From Maratus speciosus (lineage: Eukaryota > Arthropoda > Arachnida > Araneae > Salticidae): DNA of 64,000 nt. The notes under the pieces were generated by a model. That model was not told the DNA's origin and searched no databases. It was given only the letters and a program-made list of their open reading frames with translations. The position numbers were made by a program, and so were the translations under genes. Every line of letters begins with the position of its first letter. The first letter of the stretch is position 1. The DNA is taken from the NCBI GenBank assembly GCA_963932465.1, contig OZ010792.1, forward strand, positions 282,703,836 to 282,767,835, in the 5' to 3' direction. Positions 10,776-22,285 of this stretch are shown piece after piece.

Positions 10776-11894
10776 TATAACATTGATAAATATAAACATG
10801 AAATAACATTTTATCTTCTAAATTATTTATTTCTTTTTGATTTAAAATATATTTTGAATATGAACATTTATTTAAACGTAGTATTTATCCTATAAGTAAG
10901 AATATTGATTCAAATTTTATTTTAATTCACTTTGACATGTTGCTATTTTCCCACAGTAAAATTTCTTTAAAGAAATATAGCATAGAATGTCTATATTAAG
11001 AAAATGTACTCCTTTTTCAAAACATATATTTTCAAAATTTCAGGATAATATGTTTGAAAAGACTTATAATATAAGAAAGTAGGTTTATAAAACTTTAAAA
11101 TATTTTTAACCAATAAATCCTTATATCAACTTCAGGAGATAAAACTTAGATGCATGCGTGGGGGGGAAATACCTCATGATTTTCTCCAATGAAAAAAGAA
11201 AAAAATTGAAAAACTAATATTTTTAAACATTTAGTCTCTAAGAAGGCACTTTTATGTTTGAAATAAGAAGTACTTATAGATATGTATGCATTAATAATAT
11301 TTACAGGAAGGATTTATATAGAAAGGGGAAAATATTTTCATACGAAAATTCTATGTGTTTTATGTTATCGAGTATAAATTTGTTCTAACCTGTGTTTTGG
11401 TACGTGTTTAAATTAACTAATTATTTTAAAAATATATATACTGTATCATTTAAAAATGAAGTAATCCGTAAAGAAAAACTTTGTTATATGTAAGTAATTA
11501 TTATTTTTTTAAATCATATAACAAAAAACTACATAAAATACTTTGATGTATTTTCAATTTACACAATGATTGTACAGTTTCAAGATATTAAGAGAATACT
11601 TTTAGAATCTTTACTTTTTAAAGTGTCCGAATATATTTTTACTAGGCGACTTAAAAATAAAGGGGGGGGGGGGGTTCTGATTTTTATTGTTACGTACGGA
11701 GTGGCTATAATTTAAACACCCCTACGACAAGGGCTTTATCTATTTTTTCTTATCCAAAGAACGTAACGGATAAGAAGGGAAAACTCTGGAAACCGTAAAT
11801 AGCCGAACCAATGCGAACAGCTCTGCTGGGAAACAGACTCAAAGGGGAGATCCAATCATAGGCATGCGCCATGCTTCATTGCATCCGCCAATTC

Positions 11895-11930
<36 letters not shown>

Positions 11931-12287
11931 TGTTGTAAACCTAAGATAACACCTTCGCGCCCACTCCCCCGCGACAATTCAAAACGACATTTCTTTGACA
12001 GTTCGTCTTGAAACTTAGAGATTGTGACAGATTTTTTAATATGAACTGGTTATGATCTACTGTTATGATATATTTTATCTATTACAAGTACATAGCCGAT
12101 GAATACGTACAATGGAAAAATCTTCAGTGATGCAGGACTCTGTAAAATAATAAATTTTATGTATCAAAAGTTCCACTTTCACTCAAAAACTAACATAGCA
12201 ACTAATAGATTCATCTAATTTTCTCCATGTAACGTATTGTATGATCTTGGTCGTAACTCCCAGGAAAGGGGTTTTGACTCCCTGCAT
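10776..12287. other. AT-rich stretch with G14 and T30 tracts
   Basis: No supported gene. A G-run of about 13 is at 11662-11675, a T-run of about 30 at 11899-11928. Between them (11690-11890) is a GC-richer block including GGCATGCGCCATGCTTCATTGC; read on the minus strand, the T-run would be an A-tail, so a retroposed fragment is possible but unproven. Confidence 0.45.
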
Positions 12288-12289
12288 TA

Positions 12290-14132
12290 GGGTGTTTCAT
12301 TTTTCCAAAGATTTGATTTTCATATGACTTTGCTTGCGTCTCGAGCCTAAGTGATATAAAAGATATATATGCCAAATTTCAAAAAAGATTGGATAATATT
12401 TAGAGGTTGTACACTTTGATCACTTTTATCTTAAATTAGTCAAATTTCTAATATTGAAGTACTTTGTACTAATGGGCTTCTCACGTGTTTCTTTCATCTT
12501 TTGCAGGTAATTGAACTTTAAAATGGGAACCTTAAGGGGAATCTGGCGGCTAGGAAAGGTGCCTAGTGATGAGTTTTTATTAGCTCGACTCCCTGCAAAG
12601 GATCAAATACTCTTAGTTTTATTTTTATTTGCCATCACAAGGAAATGAAAGAAACACTTTCGGATTCTGCTAAATCTACCAGTCCTAAACTACAGGAAGT
12701 GTAGAAAAAAGCAAATATTCATGTGAAGACGGAGGAGAATATCAGTGCTGGTTTACGGAAGATGTACAAAGAATAATAAAACCTGAGTAAAGAGAAATCT
12801 AGAAACACGGATAAAGCAAATGTGAAACCGCAGATTTGGAAAGGTGATCTCGTGAAGTTATTTGACATTTCTTGGCAAAATGTGATGGGCGTGACTCGCA
12901 TATCACAAGCCCATAAAGAATTTCTTAGTTCACAAAGCGAAGGTGATATGAGTTGGTCAGTTAGTGGAGTTGACAAAGTTTTCGTTTCAAAAAAAAAAAA
13001 AAAAAAAAAAAAAACCTGTACAAACATTTTAACTACCTCTAAAATGTCCTAAAAGACAGAAGTCACCTGAGAGAAGATTACAAAGTGTTATTACAATTCT
13101 TTCTGCTGTACCTAGAAGGTTGGTCTAAAAAAAACTTCAGTTTCAGGATCCCAGAGGCTCTGCATCAAGCAAGGTGGGTGGCAAAGGCAGTATATGCACT
13201 TAAAATTGTACTCTTCTCTAAACAGTTGAATATTCCTCAACGAGAAATGAAAGGAATGTAAAGAATTGCGCATTGTGTCAGCATCATATATGTTCACTTT
13301 TGGCTTGAAGCTATTGTAAGTCAATGGGCTCCAAAGAAGGATTTGGATATGCTACAGCTTCTGAACACTTACTCAGATGCAGATGTCAAAAAAATGGTCT
13401 CACAGTTGCTAAGTTGACCTTTGGTTTCTTTTAGAAACAAACGTAGGATTGGTTTTTTTCTGACGTATGTATTACTCCGGCTAATAAAGGAAATATGACT
13501 CTAAATTTAGAAACCAAATCTGTAAAGAAAAGGAAATGAAACTATTTGAGGTAAAAACCTAGTTTTTGAAGGAAAAGACCTGAATCTTTTCGTTACTAAT
13601 AAAACACAGACTTTCTTTCAATAGTTTGGGATACACAATGTGACAGAATACTGCAGCAATTCTCTTCAGAAGCCATGTGAACGCTCTTATTGTGGTCAAT
13701 GATACAGCAGAAAGAGGAATTAATTTCATTAAACGAATTGGTCTGGGACAAACAACAAAAACAATTATTGTTGAGGGTAGTCGAGCATCCCAGAAAAGTC
13801 GTCACCAAGTGAACAAAGAAGAGATTGCATCATTCAAAGTTGATTAATATAACACATGTTTTGCGTATTATGCTATCTATTAATCTTAGTGTCCAGTTTC
13901 AGTATTATTTGGAGTTTGTGATATCTAGTTTTCCCAATAAAAGTAATTAACATTAAAAAATCGTATTTTTTGCCTACATTTACAAAACTGATCAAAGTGA
14001 ACAACCCCTAAATATTATCTGATCTTAATGAAATTTGGCATATATATCTTTTATATCACTTAGACTCGGGGCGTAAGCAAAGTCTGCAAAAAAATTTACA
14101 TTTTATTTTTTGCCTTACAAAATGAAACACCC
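12290..14132 (+). mobile_element. TIR element carrying an unclassified arthropod TE gene
   Basis: The ends begin GGGTGTTTCAT and share long inverted sequence (AAGTGATATAAAAGATATATATGCCAAATTTC, then ATATTTAG.GGTTGT.CACTTTGATCA) giving ~150-bp TIRs. TA occurs at 12288-12289 and 14133-14134. The interior holds a heavily mutated gene on + (12640-13845). A 23-25 bp poly-A tract interrupts it at 12990-13014. I recognise the protein as a repeated arthropod family but cannot place it in a named transposon superfamily. Confidence 0.65.
12640..13846 (+). pseudogene. Unclassified TE-encoded protein, decayed
   Basis: Successive fragments in several frames read as one protein: KPQIWKGDLVKLFDISWQNV (about 12822); a block with ALHQARWVAKAVYALKIVLF at about 13155-13215, QREMKGM, YVHFWLEAIVSQWAPKKDLD at about 13290-13350; and a C-terminal block NALIVVNDTAERGINFIK at about 13678-13732, then in another frame NELVWDKQQKQLLLRVVEHP, ending near 13845 with TAA. 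The order 'H-Q-A-R-W-x-x-K-A-x-Y-x-L-K' then 'V-V-N-D-T-A-E-R-G' recurs in multi-copy proteins of arthropods (recollection of the family, not a search). No DDE triad can be assigned. At least four stops or frameshifts. Confidence 0.5.
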
Positions 14133-14134
14133 TA

Positions 14135-14577
14135 CCCTCCATGAAAGGGGGCGGTTGGAGCACACTGATTTCGTGCGGACAACGGTGACCACAGCATTAC
14201 TCCGAATTTTGATAATTAGTGTTACTGGCCATCACGGCATAGCGCACCAAAATGAACCCCGTTTTACCTCTCGCCCCCGTATGTGACTTCTACTGCTTAG
14301 CCTTTTGCACTGTTTCGCTGACAGTTGAGGATTTACATTACGTCTGTGGAAGTTTCCCTTCTTCACGCTTCAGTTTCTTTGTCATTAACGTACGGAATGA
14401 TGCTCAATATGGTTTCCTTCATGGAGATGTAAAATTTGCAGTCTGTGGACAGCTTGTTCAACTGCAGATCTTATCTAGTCGGCTGAGATGCTTCTCACAA
14501 GTAGAGTGATACTTTCTTTCAGATATGCCAAGGTTAATAGAAGTCCTCGATAAACAAAATTTTTTAAGCGACCCACA
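14135..14577. other. Unassigned stretch between elements
   Basis: GC content slightly higher than the surroundings; an 85-residue ORF at 14252-14509 has no recognisable domain or repeats. Nothing further can be supported. Confidence 0.4.
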
Positions 14578-15170
14578 GCAAACAAGTAATATAAAAATTT
14601 TGTTTTTAAAGTCAATTCCTACTTAGGTCATCAAATAAAAATTTGATATAATCTCTTAAGCTAATATTAGTTTTTGTTGCATTAAAATATCGCAATTTGT
14701 TGATTTTCTATAAGCAAGTAGGTTTACAATGGAAGTCTATGGGAATTTGGAGAAATATAAGAGATATCGCCAAGTTGGCTTTACTTTTGGCGACTCATTT
14801 TGGCCGCCAAATTTGGCGGTATATCGCCAAGTTGGCGACAAACTTGACGGTATTTGGCGACAGAACAGGGTCCCCCTATGGTAACCCCTTATTGAAAATA
14901 CTTTCACTGATCTTCAATAACCAATGGCCGCCATTTTGTTTCCCATGCAAAACTAAAATTAATTAATCAAAATTTAATTAATTAATTAATATTTGAAAAA
15001 CTGTATTAACATCAATTGTCATCCAGTACAAGTTTAAAAAAATTTATTTCAACTTGATAGGATGAATAATGAGTATTTTATTAACGATTGAAAATTTGAA
15101 CAAGATATATAAATATATAAATAAATATATATATAAATAAATATAGGGAGAGTGTGAACTAATAGTAGGA
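14578..15170 (+). repeat. Dispersed repeat F, copy 1 (TTGGCG-rich)
   Basis: Shares about 570 bp, same orientation, with 50969-51545: from AACAAGTAATATAAAAA through TTTACAATGGAAGTCTATGG to GGGAGAGTGTGAACTAATAG. Inside, 14768-14865 holds a cluster of TTGGCG/CGCCAA motifs (TATCGCCAAGTTGGC, CCGCCAAATTTGGCGG). No ORF. The element class is unknown. Confidence 0.8.
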
Positions 15171-15253
15171 CTACTATTAGTAGTCCTATTAGTAGTAGTC
15201 CTATTAGTAGTCCTATTAGTAGTACTATTAGTAGTAGGACTACTAATAGTAGA
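15158..15253. repeat. (TAGTAGTCCTAT)n minisatellite
   Basis: An irregular array of TAGTAG, TCCTAT and their complement TACTAT over ~95 bp, beginning exactly where repeat F copy 1 ends. The second F copy ends at the same point without an array. The array is nearly self-complementary and could form a hairpin. Confidence 0.8.
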
Positions 15254-15959
15254 ACTAATTGAAAAAATCACACAGATTAAGAACCGGAGAATGCCCAGGT
15301 AGTCAGAAACGCATGATTGGTTGCTTTGCCATTATTGAAATGTTGCAGGAGAAATAACATTCTCCCCAGCTTTTATTATCTTTTATGCTTAGAACATGGC
15401 TGCAAACCATGGATTTATGGAAAGTTTTGTTCTTACAAAGTGAAATTGCAGTTACAAGGGCACTTTAAACTTATTTACTTTTTTCCATTAGGGCAATAAA
15501 AATTAAAACGGAGAAATTTTATTTCCCATGTGTTTGGCTTTTTTATTATTATTTTTGTATTTTTGTATTTTTTTCCTGTTTTCTGTTGTACAGCACCATG
15601 TATCGGTGTTCTTGGAACTATTTTTTTAAATTAATTAATTTATTTATTTTTGCGTAATCCGTTTCTCCATACCTTAAATAGTATGTATGCAAAATCTGAA
15701 GCCTTTACACTGAGTAGTTCGATATATAGGAAGATCAGAGGAAAGGTGTTTTAATTACAACCACCCGATATCCATGTCCTCAAATTTCTGAACAACCACT
15801 GAACGGATTTTAATGTAATTTTTACATTACAATTCTAGTACACCATGGAAGGTTTTAAGCTTCTAAAAGGGTTAATCGTGTCAAGTATAGTGTTTTTTTA
15901 TTTTACTAAGGAATATCAAATATGCTAATATACCACATCTTACTCCGTTTCGATGAACA

Positions 15960-16625
15960 ATTAAACTGCCTTTATAAATGTGTCAGAAGTAGAATAAATA
16001 AAACTTGATTGATCGAACGGATTTTGGACAGAATCTTGAGCGATGATTAACTACAGTGCTTTTATAAATAAGAAATCGAAGTTATTCCAGCACTAACTCT
16101 TAACCTGTAATTTTCCAAACCGTTTCCGAGTAGCTTTTAACGTGTATTAATCTGCATATTAGTTTTTTGGATGCTATCAATTCTCAAGTAAATATTTTTA
16201 GCTCATAAGTTAACTGATACACGCGTGAGTAACAGAATAATATTAACTTTAATGTTAATGTTAATGCTGTTAATTTAGCATTTTTGTCTCTTGAACATAT
16301 TTCTTGAATATGAAAATGTTTACTTCAGAATCGATAGCATCCGAGAAACCTATATTCTGGGCTGAGAAAACTGGTTAATACACTGCAAAAAGTACTCGGA
16401 AACGCCTTCGAGAATTAAGAACTGCAAAACAAACTTTATTTTTATAATTGCTTTAAATTTTGACAATCTGTTGATTTCTGGAGATTCAACAGTTAAGGGA
16501 ATGCTTTTCGGAAACGTGGATAACTCTGTAGAGGGTCTATTATATTTTTGTAGAATCAGAAGCATTGGTCTTTTTTTTACAGTATTTATTTTTAAATGTT
16601 TACATTGAAATATAAATGTAATCAT
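15960..16625. repeat. Dispersed repeat G, copy 1 (diverged)
   Basis: Collinear, low-identity match with about 58800-59980: GTGTATTAATC, AATAATATTAA(C/T)TTTAATGTTAAT...GCTGTTAATTTA, then GAATGCTTTTCGGAA. No gene; the 91-residue ORF on - (16350-16625) has no domain. Old repeat of unknown class. Confidence 0.45.
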
Positions 16626-16749
16626 GGAAATTGTTTTGGTAAAAGATAACTGGTATTGGATTCAAGAAAAGATTCGACTTCCTTAATCGTTTTTAGATGG
16701 ATTTATACCTTTTGGAATGTCCTGAATACAAACTGACCATTTTGTGAAA

Positions 16750-16916
16750 ATGTATTAAAGCACATAAATTAACGCCTTAATTCATTTATTAAAGGTACAC
16801 ATATATAGTATTACAGACAAAGACACAAGTAATACAATAAACCCAACAGGAGCAAAAAATTAGCCGGATCCAGGACTCAAACCTGGGTCCACAGTGAACT
16901 TATGAAAACGTTATTA
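16750..16916 (-). repeat. SINE-like insertion with a tRNA-type B box
   Basis: On the minus strand GGTTTGAGTCC (complement of 16871-16881) fits the RNA polymerase III B box (GGTTCGANTCC) with one mismatch and sits in a 5-bp stem with a 7-nt loop (CCAGG-TTTGAGT-CCTGG). The piece interrupts a satellite monomer, being flanked by AAAATGT/ATGTCT. No complete tRNA cloverleaf can be drawn (no matching acceptor or A box), so it is not a tRNA gene. Confidence 0.4.
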
Positions 16917-17238
16917 TGTCTGAAGATACAGGGCTGGTTAAATGGCTGGAATTAGGGTTTAAGAATGTATAATTTAAAGTTCTGTCAAGCAAACTAAAAC
17001 ACTTTACTGTGAACCTAAAAATAGACAATTTCCCAGATTATACTTTTTCTAATGTACAATCTACAAATTGACCACTTTGTGAAAATGTCTTTCTGTGAGA
17101 AAATACTGGCCTGGTTAAATGGTTGGAATTAGGGTTTAAGAATGTATAATTTAAAATTATATCAAGCAAACTAAAACAATCTGCAGTGAACCTAAAAATA
17201 AATAATTTCCCTGATTATACTTTTTCTAATGTACAATG

Positions 17239-17770
17239 TCGCTTTGATACGGCGCAACCTTGCGCCATATCAATTTACGTCTACAATCAGACGATAGAAT
17301 GAATCTACTCTCATCTCAGAAGAACATGGTGGATCAGTCGTCATCAGTCCAATTGCGATTCATACAGCACCACTGTAAACAGGCATTACGGTGATGTCTC
17401 GAAAGTGGGACACTCACAACAGGTCTTCGGGCGTTTAGTCCATCCTTTTCTATATGCAACAGTTTTCAGGGATAGTTGAGTTTCTGTGGTAGCACAAAGT
17501 GGATTTGCCAAATGACCAGCTGTGCTGAGTCAGTTGCTTTTTGGCGAAATAACAATATACCGATTTTCGTGGGACGTAGTACTGATAGGACGACCTCTTC
17601 CCGTGCGCCTAGTGCACATTCTACTCGATTGAAATGTTACTCACAGCATAGAAACGATATTATGTGCGGTAATAAATTCAGTGGCAACATCTCTCTTTTG
17701 GCGCCCTTTTACCAGCTTTACGATTATTCTTCCACGAGTAAAATCATCTAAATAATGCCTGCAAAACATG
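17239..17770 (-). pseudogene. Tc1-like transposase remnant
   Basis: Minus-strand reading from about 17770: MFCRHYLDDFTRGRII...KLVKGR, the N-terminal helix-turn-helix region of a Tcb2-like family (LDDFTRGRI signature), then a GRGRPISTT AT-hook-like linker, and near the truncated end a block corresponding to the W-x-x-V-L-F-S-D-E-S region, here CTTCTGAGATGAGAGTAG, broken by stops. At least six stops or frameshifts. The second Asp and the Glu are missing with the truncated C-terminus. Confidence 0.6.
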
Positions 17771-18022
17771 TTCAAAATTTAAATACTCTAACATTACTCT
17801 TTCTCCTTCGATTTTTACTTCTAACGATAACTCAGAGCACGTGCCTGAAATCTCTTATTTTTGCTGCCACGTGAACGACAAATGTAGAAATACACAATTT
17901 TCATAAGTTTCACAAAACAGACTACATCTCGATTTCATTCAAATTTATACACGTTGCTGCGGACCTATTTCTAACTATAATCGTTTAAAATAATAGCTGA
18001 CCTTAAGTTTTATCCACCAGTG
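17239..18022 (-). mobile_element. Tc1-like element remnant within the satellite
   Basis: The right end is CCACCAGTG|TA, i.e. a Tc1-type CACTGGTGG terminus at the TA target inside a satellite monomer. The left end is truncated inside the transposase gene and joined to satellite sequence. Orientation: transposase on minus. Confidence 0.6.
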
Positions 18023-18428
18023 TACTTTTTCTAATGTACAATGCACAAATTGACCACTTTGTGAAAATATCTTTCTGTTAGAAGACACCGGTCTGGTTAA
18101 ATGATCGGAATTAGGGTTTAAGAATGTATAATTTAAAGTTACATCAAGCAAACTAAAACACTCTACTGCGAACCTAAAAATAGATAATTTCCCAGATTAT
18201 ACTTTTTCTAATATACAATGTACGGTTGGAATTAGGGTTTAAGAATGTATAATTTAAAATTATATCAAGGAAACAAAAACATTCTTCTGTGAACCTAAAA
18301 ATAAATAATTCCCCAGATTGTACTTTTTCTAATGTACAATGTACAAATTGAATTGACTATTTTGGAAAAATTCTTTCTGTCAGAAGATACCGGCCTAATT
18401 AAATGGTTGGAATTAGGGTTTAACAGTA

Positions 18429-20072
18429 TCTCTCTATTCTAAAAAAAAGTAACTACCGCTGTCACCGCCGCCGCCGCCGCCGGTTTTGAATTTTTTGTGA
18501 CCGGAGGTCTTACTTCGTTAATATTAAGAAAAATAATGCATACAAAAATATGAAAATCGGTGGTTTTATACAGAAATGTTTGATAAATACGCTGATGCAG
18601 CCAGTTTTCAAATCGAAGAATTATTTTAAGAGTTATTTAATGCTAAAGTTGGACAAAATCGTTCCCCAAAAAAAGTTTTATAGCAGCAAAAACTATACAT
18701 GGCAGTGTAATCATTTTTAGATCATTTTATGCGTTAGAATTTGCCGGAGTGCAGATTGCATTAATTTTTTTATTTTGACTCATTTTTTCAGGTTTTATTT
18801 CTATTTTAAATTCAAATTTTCAGCATTTCTAGAGATATTTTTTACAGATTTCAGAAAATTGTACTAATTTAAACTGTTGCCAACTGCATAAACAGCGGTA
18901 ACAATAATGTTTGCTTCAAAAAAAAATATTTATACGTGTAATAAATTAAAAATTTATTTATACGTGTAATAAATTAAAAATTTATTTACACGTGACTATT
19001 ATAAACAGAAAAAAACATTTGGAATTAGAATTAAATAATTAAGTACAAAAAGCAGGAACTTATTAAAAATTACGTCATAAAACTATAATTACACGTGAAT
19101 TTTAAGAGAGAAAGGAATTCGTAAAATAATAAATTTATTAACATGCGTTAGAAGTCTTAAATAGGAGAAATTACGTCATATTTACGTCACATTACAGTTA
19201 TTACATAAAATGAACACAAAATAATATTGCAAAACGGTTTAAATTTAGAAATTGCGCTAGACATTTATTTAATATTTTGAGAGGATACGTTTCAACTATT
19301 TTTGCTAGGACAGAGCAAATAATATTACATTTCTAACACAAGTATTTTCACGTGAATATTAAAAGAGAAAGAATAGTTTGGTCAAAATTACGTCAGATTA
19401 AAAACGATTAATTTAAAATGTCTTATTTAAAAGAACTTTCTTTTCGCTTTGTTAAAAAATACCGGGAAACAAAGACTCTGTTTACTTAATTGCTTTTATA
19501 TTAGTTTATTTTGAAATGTTTATCTTATTTTACTTAATCAAAGACGAAAACAGCGATTGACATATGTATTTTTGGTACTACTTAGTTATCCCGTCGACCA
19601 AAAATCTATCATTCGCCAAACTATAAGATTAAATGCCAATAATGGTTGATCGTAAATGTCACATTCACTTGACTTTAAGCAAGTTACACGTGTCTACGGC
19701 ATCAAGTTATTTTTATTTCGACGTTTTATTTGTACTTTTATTAATGTTGCACTAATTTATTTGTTCTTTCGTTATTTAAAATAAAAATGATGTCAATTTG
19801 TATAATTTGGCGAGTGCTTTGGCGATTTATATAATTTGGCGAAATTGGTCGACGGGTTAATCAAGTAGTACCGCAGCGGATTTGGCCTTAAAATTCCCCA
19901 GTCAAAGAGAAATGAATAGAAATCCGTTTATATGGAGATCGCCATTGTTTTTTAAATTATAATTCAATTTTCCGAAATCTTTTTAAAGCCGGTCAAATTA
20001 GCGTACTTTTAGAGTCTGCGGTGTCTGAACGGGGGTTGACGAGCGTAGCTCGTAGGGGGCAGAGCCCCCTAG
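18429..20072 (+). mobile_element. Non-autonomous Helitron, copy 1
   Basis: 5' end TCTCTCTATTCTAAAAAAAAGT after an A, 3' end with palindrome GAGCGTAGCTC, then GGGGGCAGAGCCCCCTAG followed by T: the canonical TC...hairpin...CTAG structure inserted between A and T. The terminal segments match copy 2 at 30311-31306. It sits inside a satellite monomer whose remainder continues at 20073. It carries a (CCG)n patch at 18466-18482 and a 299-bp MITE (19574-19872). No Rep/helicase gene. Confidence 0.9.
19574..19872. mobile_element. MITE with GGTACTACTT termini, copy 1
   Basis: Inverted ends GGTACTACTT(A/G)TT...CCCGTCGACCAA, ~30 bp. The interior is highly similar to 41380-41662 (GGTTGATCGTAAATGTCA, TTTCGACGTTTTATTTGTA). 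Non-coding, 299 bp. It lies inside Helitron copy 1 in a region that copy 2 lacks, so it arrived after the Helitron family formed or was carried with it. TSD not evident here. Confidence 0.7.
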
Positions 20073-20166
20073 TATAATTCAAAATTATATCAAACAAACT
20101 AAAACACTCTGCTGCGTACCTAAAAGTAGATAATTTCTTACATTTTACTTTTTCTAATGTACAAAC
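20073..20166 (+). repeat. Satellite monomer half beyond the Helitron
   Basis: TATAATTCAAAATTATATCAAAC...TACTTTTTCTAATGTAC completes the monomer cut at 18428. Confidence 0.8.
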
Positions 20167-21480
20167 CCATGAAACTTTTAATTCGATGCTATTAGTTTTT
20201 CTCATATTACAAAAACTACCTGAAACATAAATTACGACAATATATCGAATGCACATAATAAGAAAAGCATTACTTTAGTTTTTTTTCCCACGTTGATGCT
20301 TCATAAATATATATATATTTCTTTTTTGGTAAAAAAAAGTAATGTCTTTTTTTAGAAACTAATTAAATCTTATATCGTTTACTCTTCAATGTAAAATTTG
20401 TAACGAAATTAAAAAATATATATATTGTTTTATCTTTTTTGTCTGAAAGATAATATTTCTAATTAAATTGTTCGAAATAAAATAAAAATCTATCATTAGA
20501 AGCAAAGTAAGTTTTAAATTAGAATAATTGAATGTGATTTCAGTTTCACGGTTTAATTAATTAGTTCCGTAAGAATAGGAAGAGAGTGATTTTCTAAATG
20601 ATTTTTTCTTTTCACATAAAATTTACTGATTTTTTTCTTATGTCTCATTTCAATTTTACATAAATGAAATACAATTTTATGTAATATAATTTTTTATTTA
20701 ATACATAAAAATAGTGAATTTCTTTTTATTTTACAGTCTTTTATATTTATGTTGGAGTTTAATGGATTTTCAGGTAATGATTGCAGGATCAATTAAACGC
20801 ATGAAAATTTCTTTTTAGTTAGGTTCAGGAAAGGTGTATTATTACAAATAACGAGTTGCAGCTAACTGACCAGTAGAAGTCAAAGTGGAATTAGAACTGG
20901 GTTTGCACTTCATTTTTTATGTGCCGGGTGGAACCAGAAATTAAAACAAATAATTATGTTTTACATTTGTTAATGGAATTTTTAAAGAAATAATTTTTGT
21001 TTAAGAAATTCAAAATAAACAGTTCTAAAAAAGCTACTTATATTTTGTATAAAGCTTCAAAATGGTATTTTTTAGCCCATTGTTTTCGTTTTAAACTCCA
21101 TTAAATTTTTCCCGAATTATAATTTAATCGTCAAAATCCTATACCCTATGACTTCCGAACGGATAATTTGAAAAATGTTTGCATAAATATGCATACAATA
21201 TTCTTTTAAAAGAATTTGAAATGTAGTATATTTTTGGTTGCAATGTGCATTTTTTTCTGGAAATATATTCGGCTCTGGCCTGATTACACGATTTTTTACT
21301 CGGGCCTGGCAGAGCCTCCTTCAGTTCAGGCCAAGCCCGGATTTGAATTTTTTCAGTCCGCGCAGACCTCTATGGGAGATAATGTGTTCACTGTCTTTTT
21401 GAACGGTAACTTTTATTTTACAATTTTAAAGCAATTGTCTGGGTAAGTCTGTACTAATTTTGAAATCGTAGGGTACACAT
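20167..21480. other. AT-rich stretch, no gene seen
   Basis: Only low-complexity AT sequence until about 21270. At 21271-21365 a GC-rich block has GGCTCTG/CAGAGCC and GGGCTTGGCC-type inverted pairs (CGGGCCTGGCAGAGCC; GGCCAAGCCCGGA), able to form a strong hairpin; function unknown. Confidence 0.5.
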
Positions 21481-21780
21481 TCCTACTTGATTGAGAAAAG
21501 GTTGTACATGTGTTCGAAACTGACACTTCATGCCATTCCAGATGTATTCGATAGGATCTAAATCCAAAGCGTACAGGTTGTAAAACTTAATTGTTTGAAA
21601 GATTTTTGGACAAAGGTCGACTTGAGATGCCTGCCTTTAACGCAATGATGTTATTTGCTTATTCGTCCAAATGAACTCTTCCAGTTCAATATCACCAAGT
21701 TCCGTAATGTGGGTTGATTGTTTTGATTAAAAACTTCCAATTTGAGTATGAGTCCTGTGAACATCTCTACTGTGATTATA
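21480..21780 (-). pseudogene. Tc1-like transposase C-terminal fragment
   Basis: On the minus strand the frame reads YALDLDPIEYIWNGMK (about 21590-21530), matching the S-P-D-L-N-P-I-E-x-x-W motif that holds the catalytic Glu of Tc1-like transposases. The Glu is kept. The second Asp block is not visible upstream and several stops are present. Confidence 0.5.
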
Positions 21781-21999
21781 TATATATATATATATGTGTG
21801 TGTGTATGTGTGATCTATCTATGCCAAGGAGCTTTTTACTATTGAAAACTATATCTGCTAGAGAAGATTAGCGGCATGAATGAATGTATCAATCGACAAT
21901 GATATTCATAATCTGTACCTTTTATAGTACGTTCTGCAACAGCCACAAGTCACAGATCTTTGCTTGTAAATGTCTTCTCCATCATTGTCTCGTATGCAT

Positions 22000-22205
22000 T
22001 AACCGACTATTCCAGTAATGCTTTAAAAGTGCTAAAAAATTGAATCCCGCAAATGTAGAACGATGCTGAACGGCAAATGTCGATCGCAGCGGTAACCAAT
22101 GCGATATAAGTACGCATCCTATCTTAAATGGGAGAGGTAACCGCAAGATTAAAGGCGAGGTCGCGTCAATCAAGGTCATACGCCACCCAGCGGACGCAGT
22201 GAACT
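22000..22205 (-). repeat. Dispersed repeat K, copy 1
   Basis: The reverse complement matches 27617-27825: TACTTATA(T/G)CGC, CGCWGCGATCG(A/C)CATTT, GTT(C/A)AGCATCGTTC, GGGATTCAATTT. It is less AT-rich than the surroundings. Each copy lies a few hundred base pairs from the terminus of a Tc1 of the same family (22429 and 28274). Confidence 0.55.
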
Positions 22206-22273
22206 ACAAGAGGATTATTAACTTCTTTCCCCTTTGTGGATGATCTATAAGTTCGATATCTATGAAATAACTA

Positions 22274-22285
22274 TGCGCACGCGCA
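22274..22285 (+). promoter_or_regulatory. Perfect NRF-1-type palindrome
   Basis: TGCGCACGCGCA fits the nuclear respiratory factor 1 consensus YGCGCAYGCGCR exactly. In CpG-poor AT-rich DNA this is notable. Ignoring the Tc1 insert (22429-23954 plus one TA), it lies about 160 bp upstream of the ATG of the THAP-like exon, a usual promoter distance. Confidence 0.5.

Larger units (their letters stand above)
16931..18428 (+). repeat. ~182-bp tandem repeat array, invaded by TEs
   Basis: Monomers begin GGTTAAATGGYTGGAATTAG and contain AGGGTTTAAGAATGTATAAT, ATCAAGCAAACTAAAAC and TACTTTTTCTAATGTACAAT. Starts at 16931, 17113, 18093, ~18225 (a shortened unit) and ~18390, the last continuing after a Helitron at 20073-20166. 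A Tc1 remnant (17239-18022) and a SINE-like piece interrupt other monomers. No coding capacity; class (satellite or TE-internal tandem) unknown. Confidence 0.85.

Noticed and set aside
12719..13052. ORFs containing poly-F or poly-K (12719-13027 on -, 12822-13052 on +)
   Set aside because: The poly-A tract creates them. Only the KPQIWKGDLVKLFD part is kept, as a fragment of the TE gene.
16861..16920. tRNA gene on minus
   Set aside because: Only the T-arm/B box is present; no matching acceptor stem, D arm or anticodon arm.
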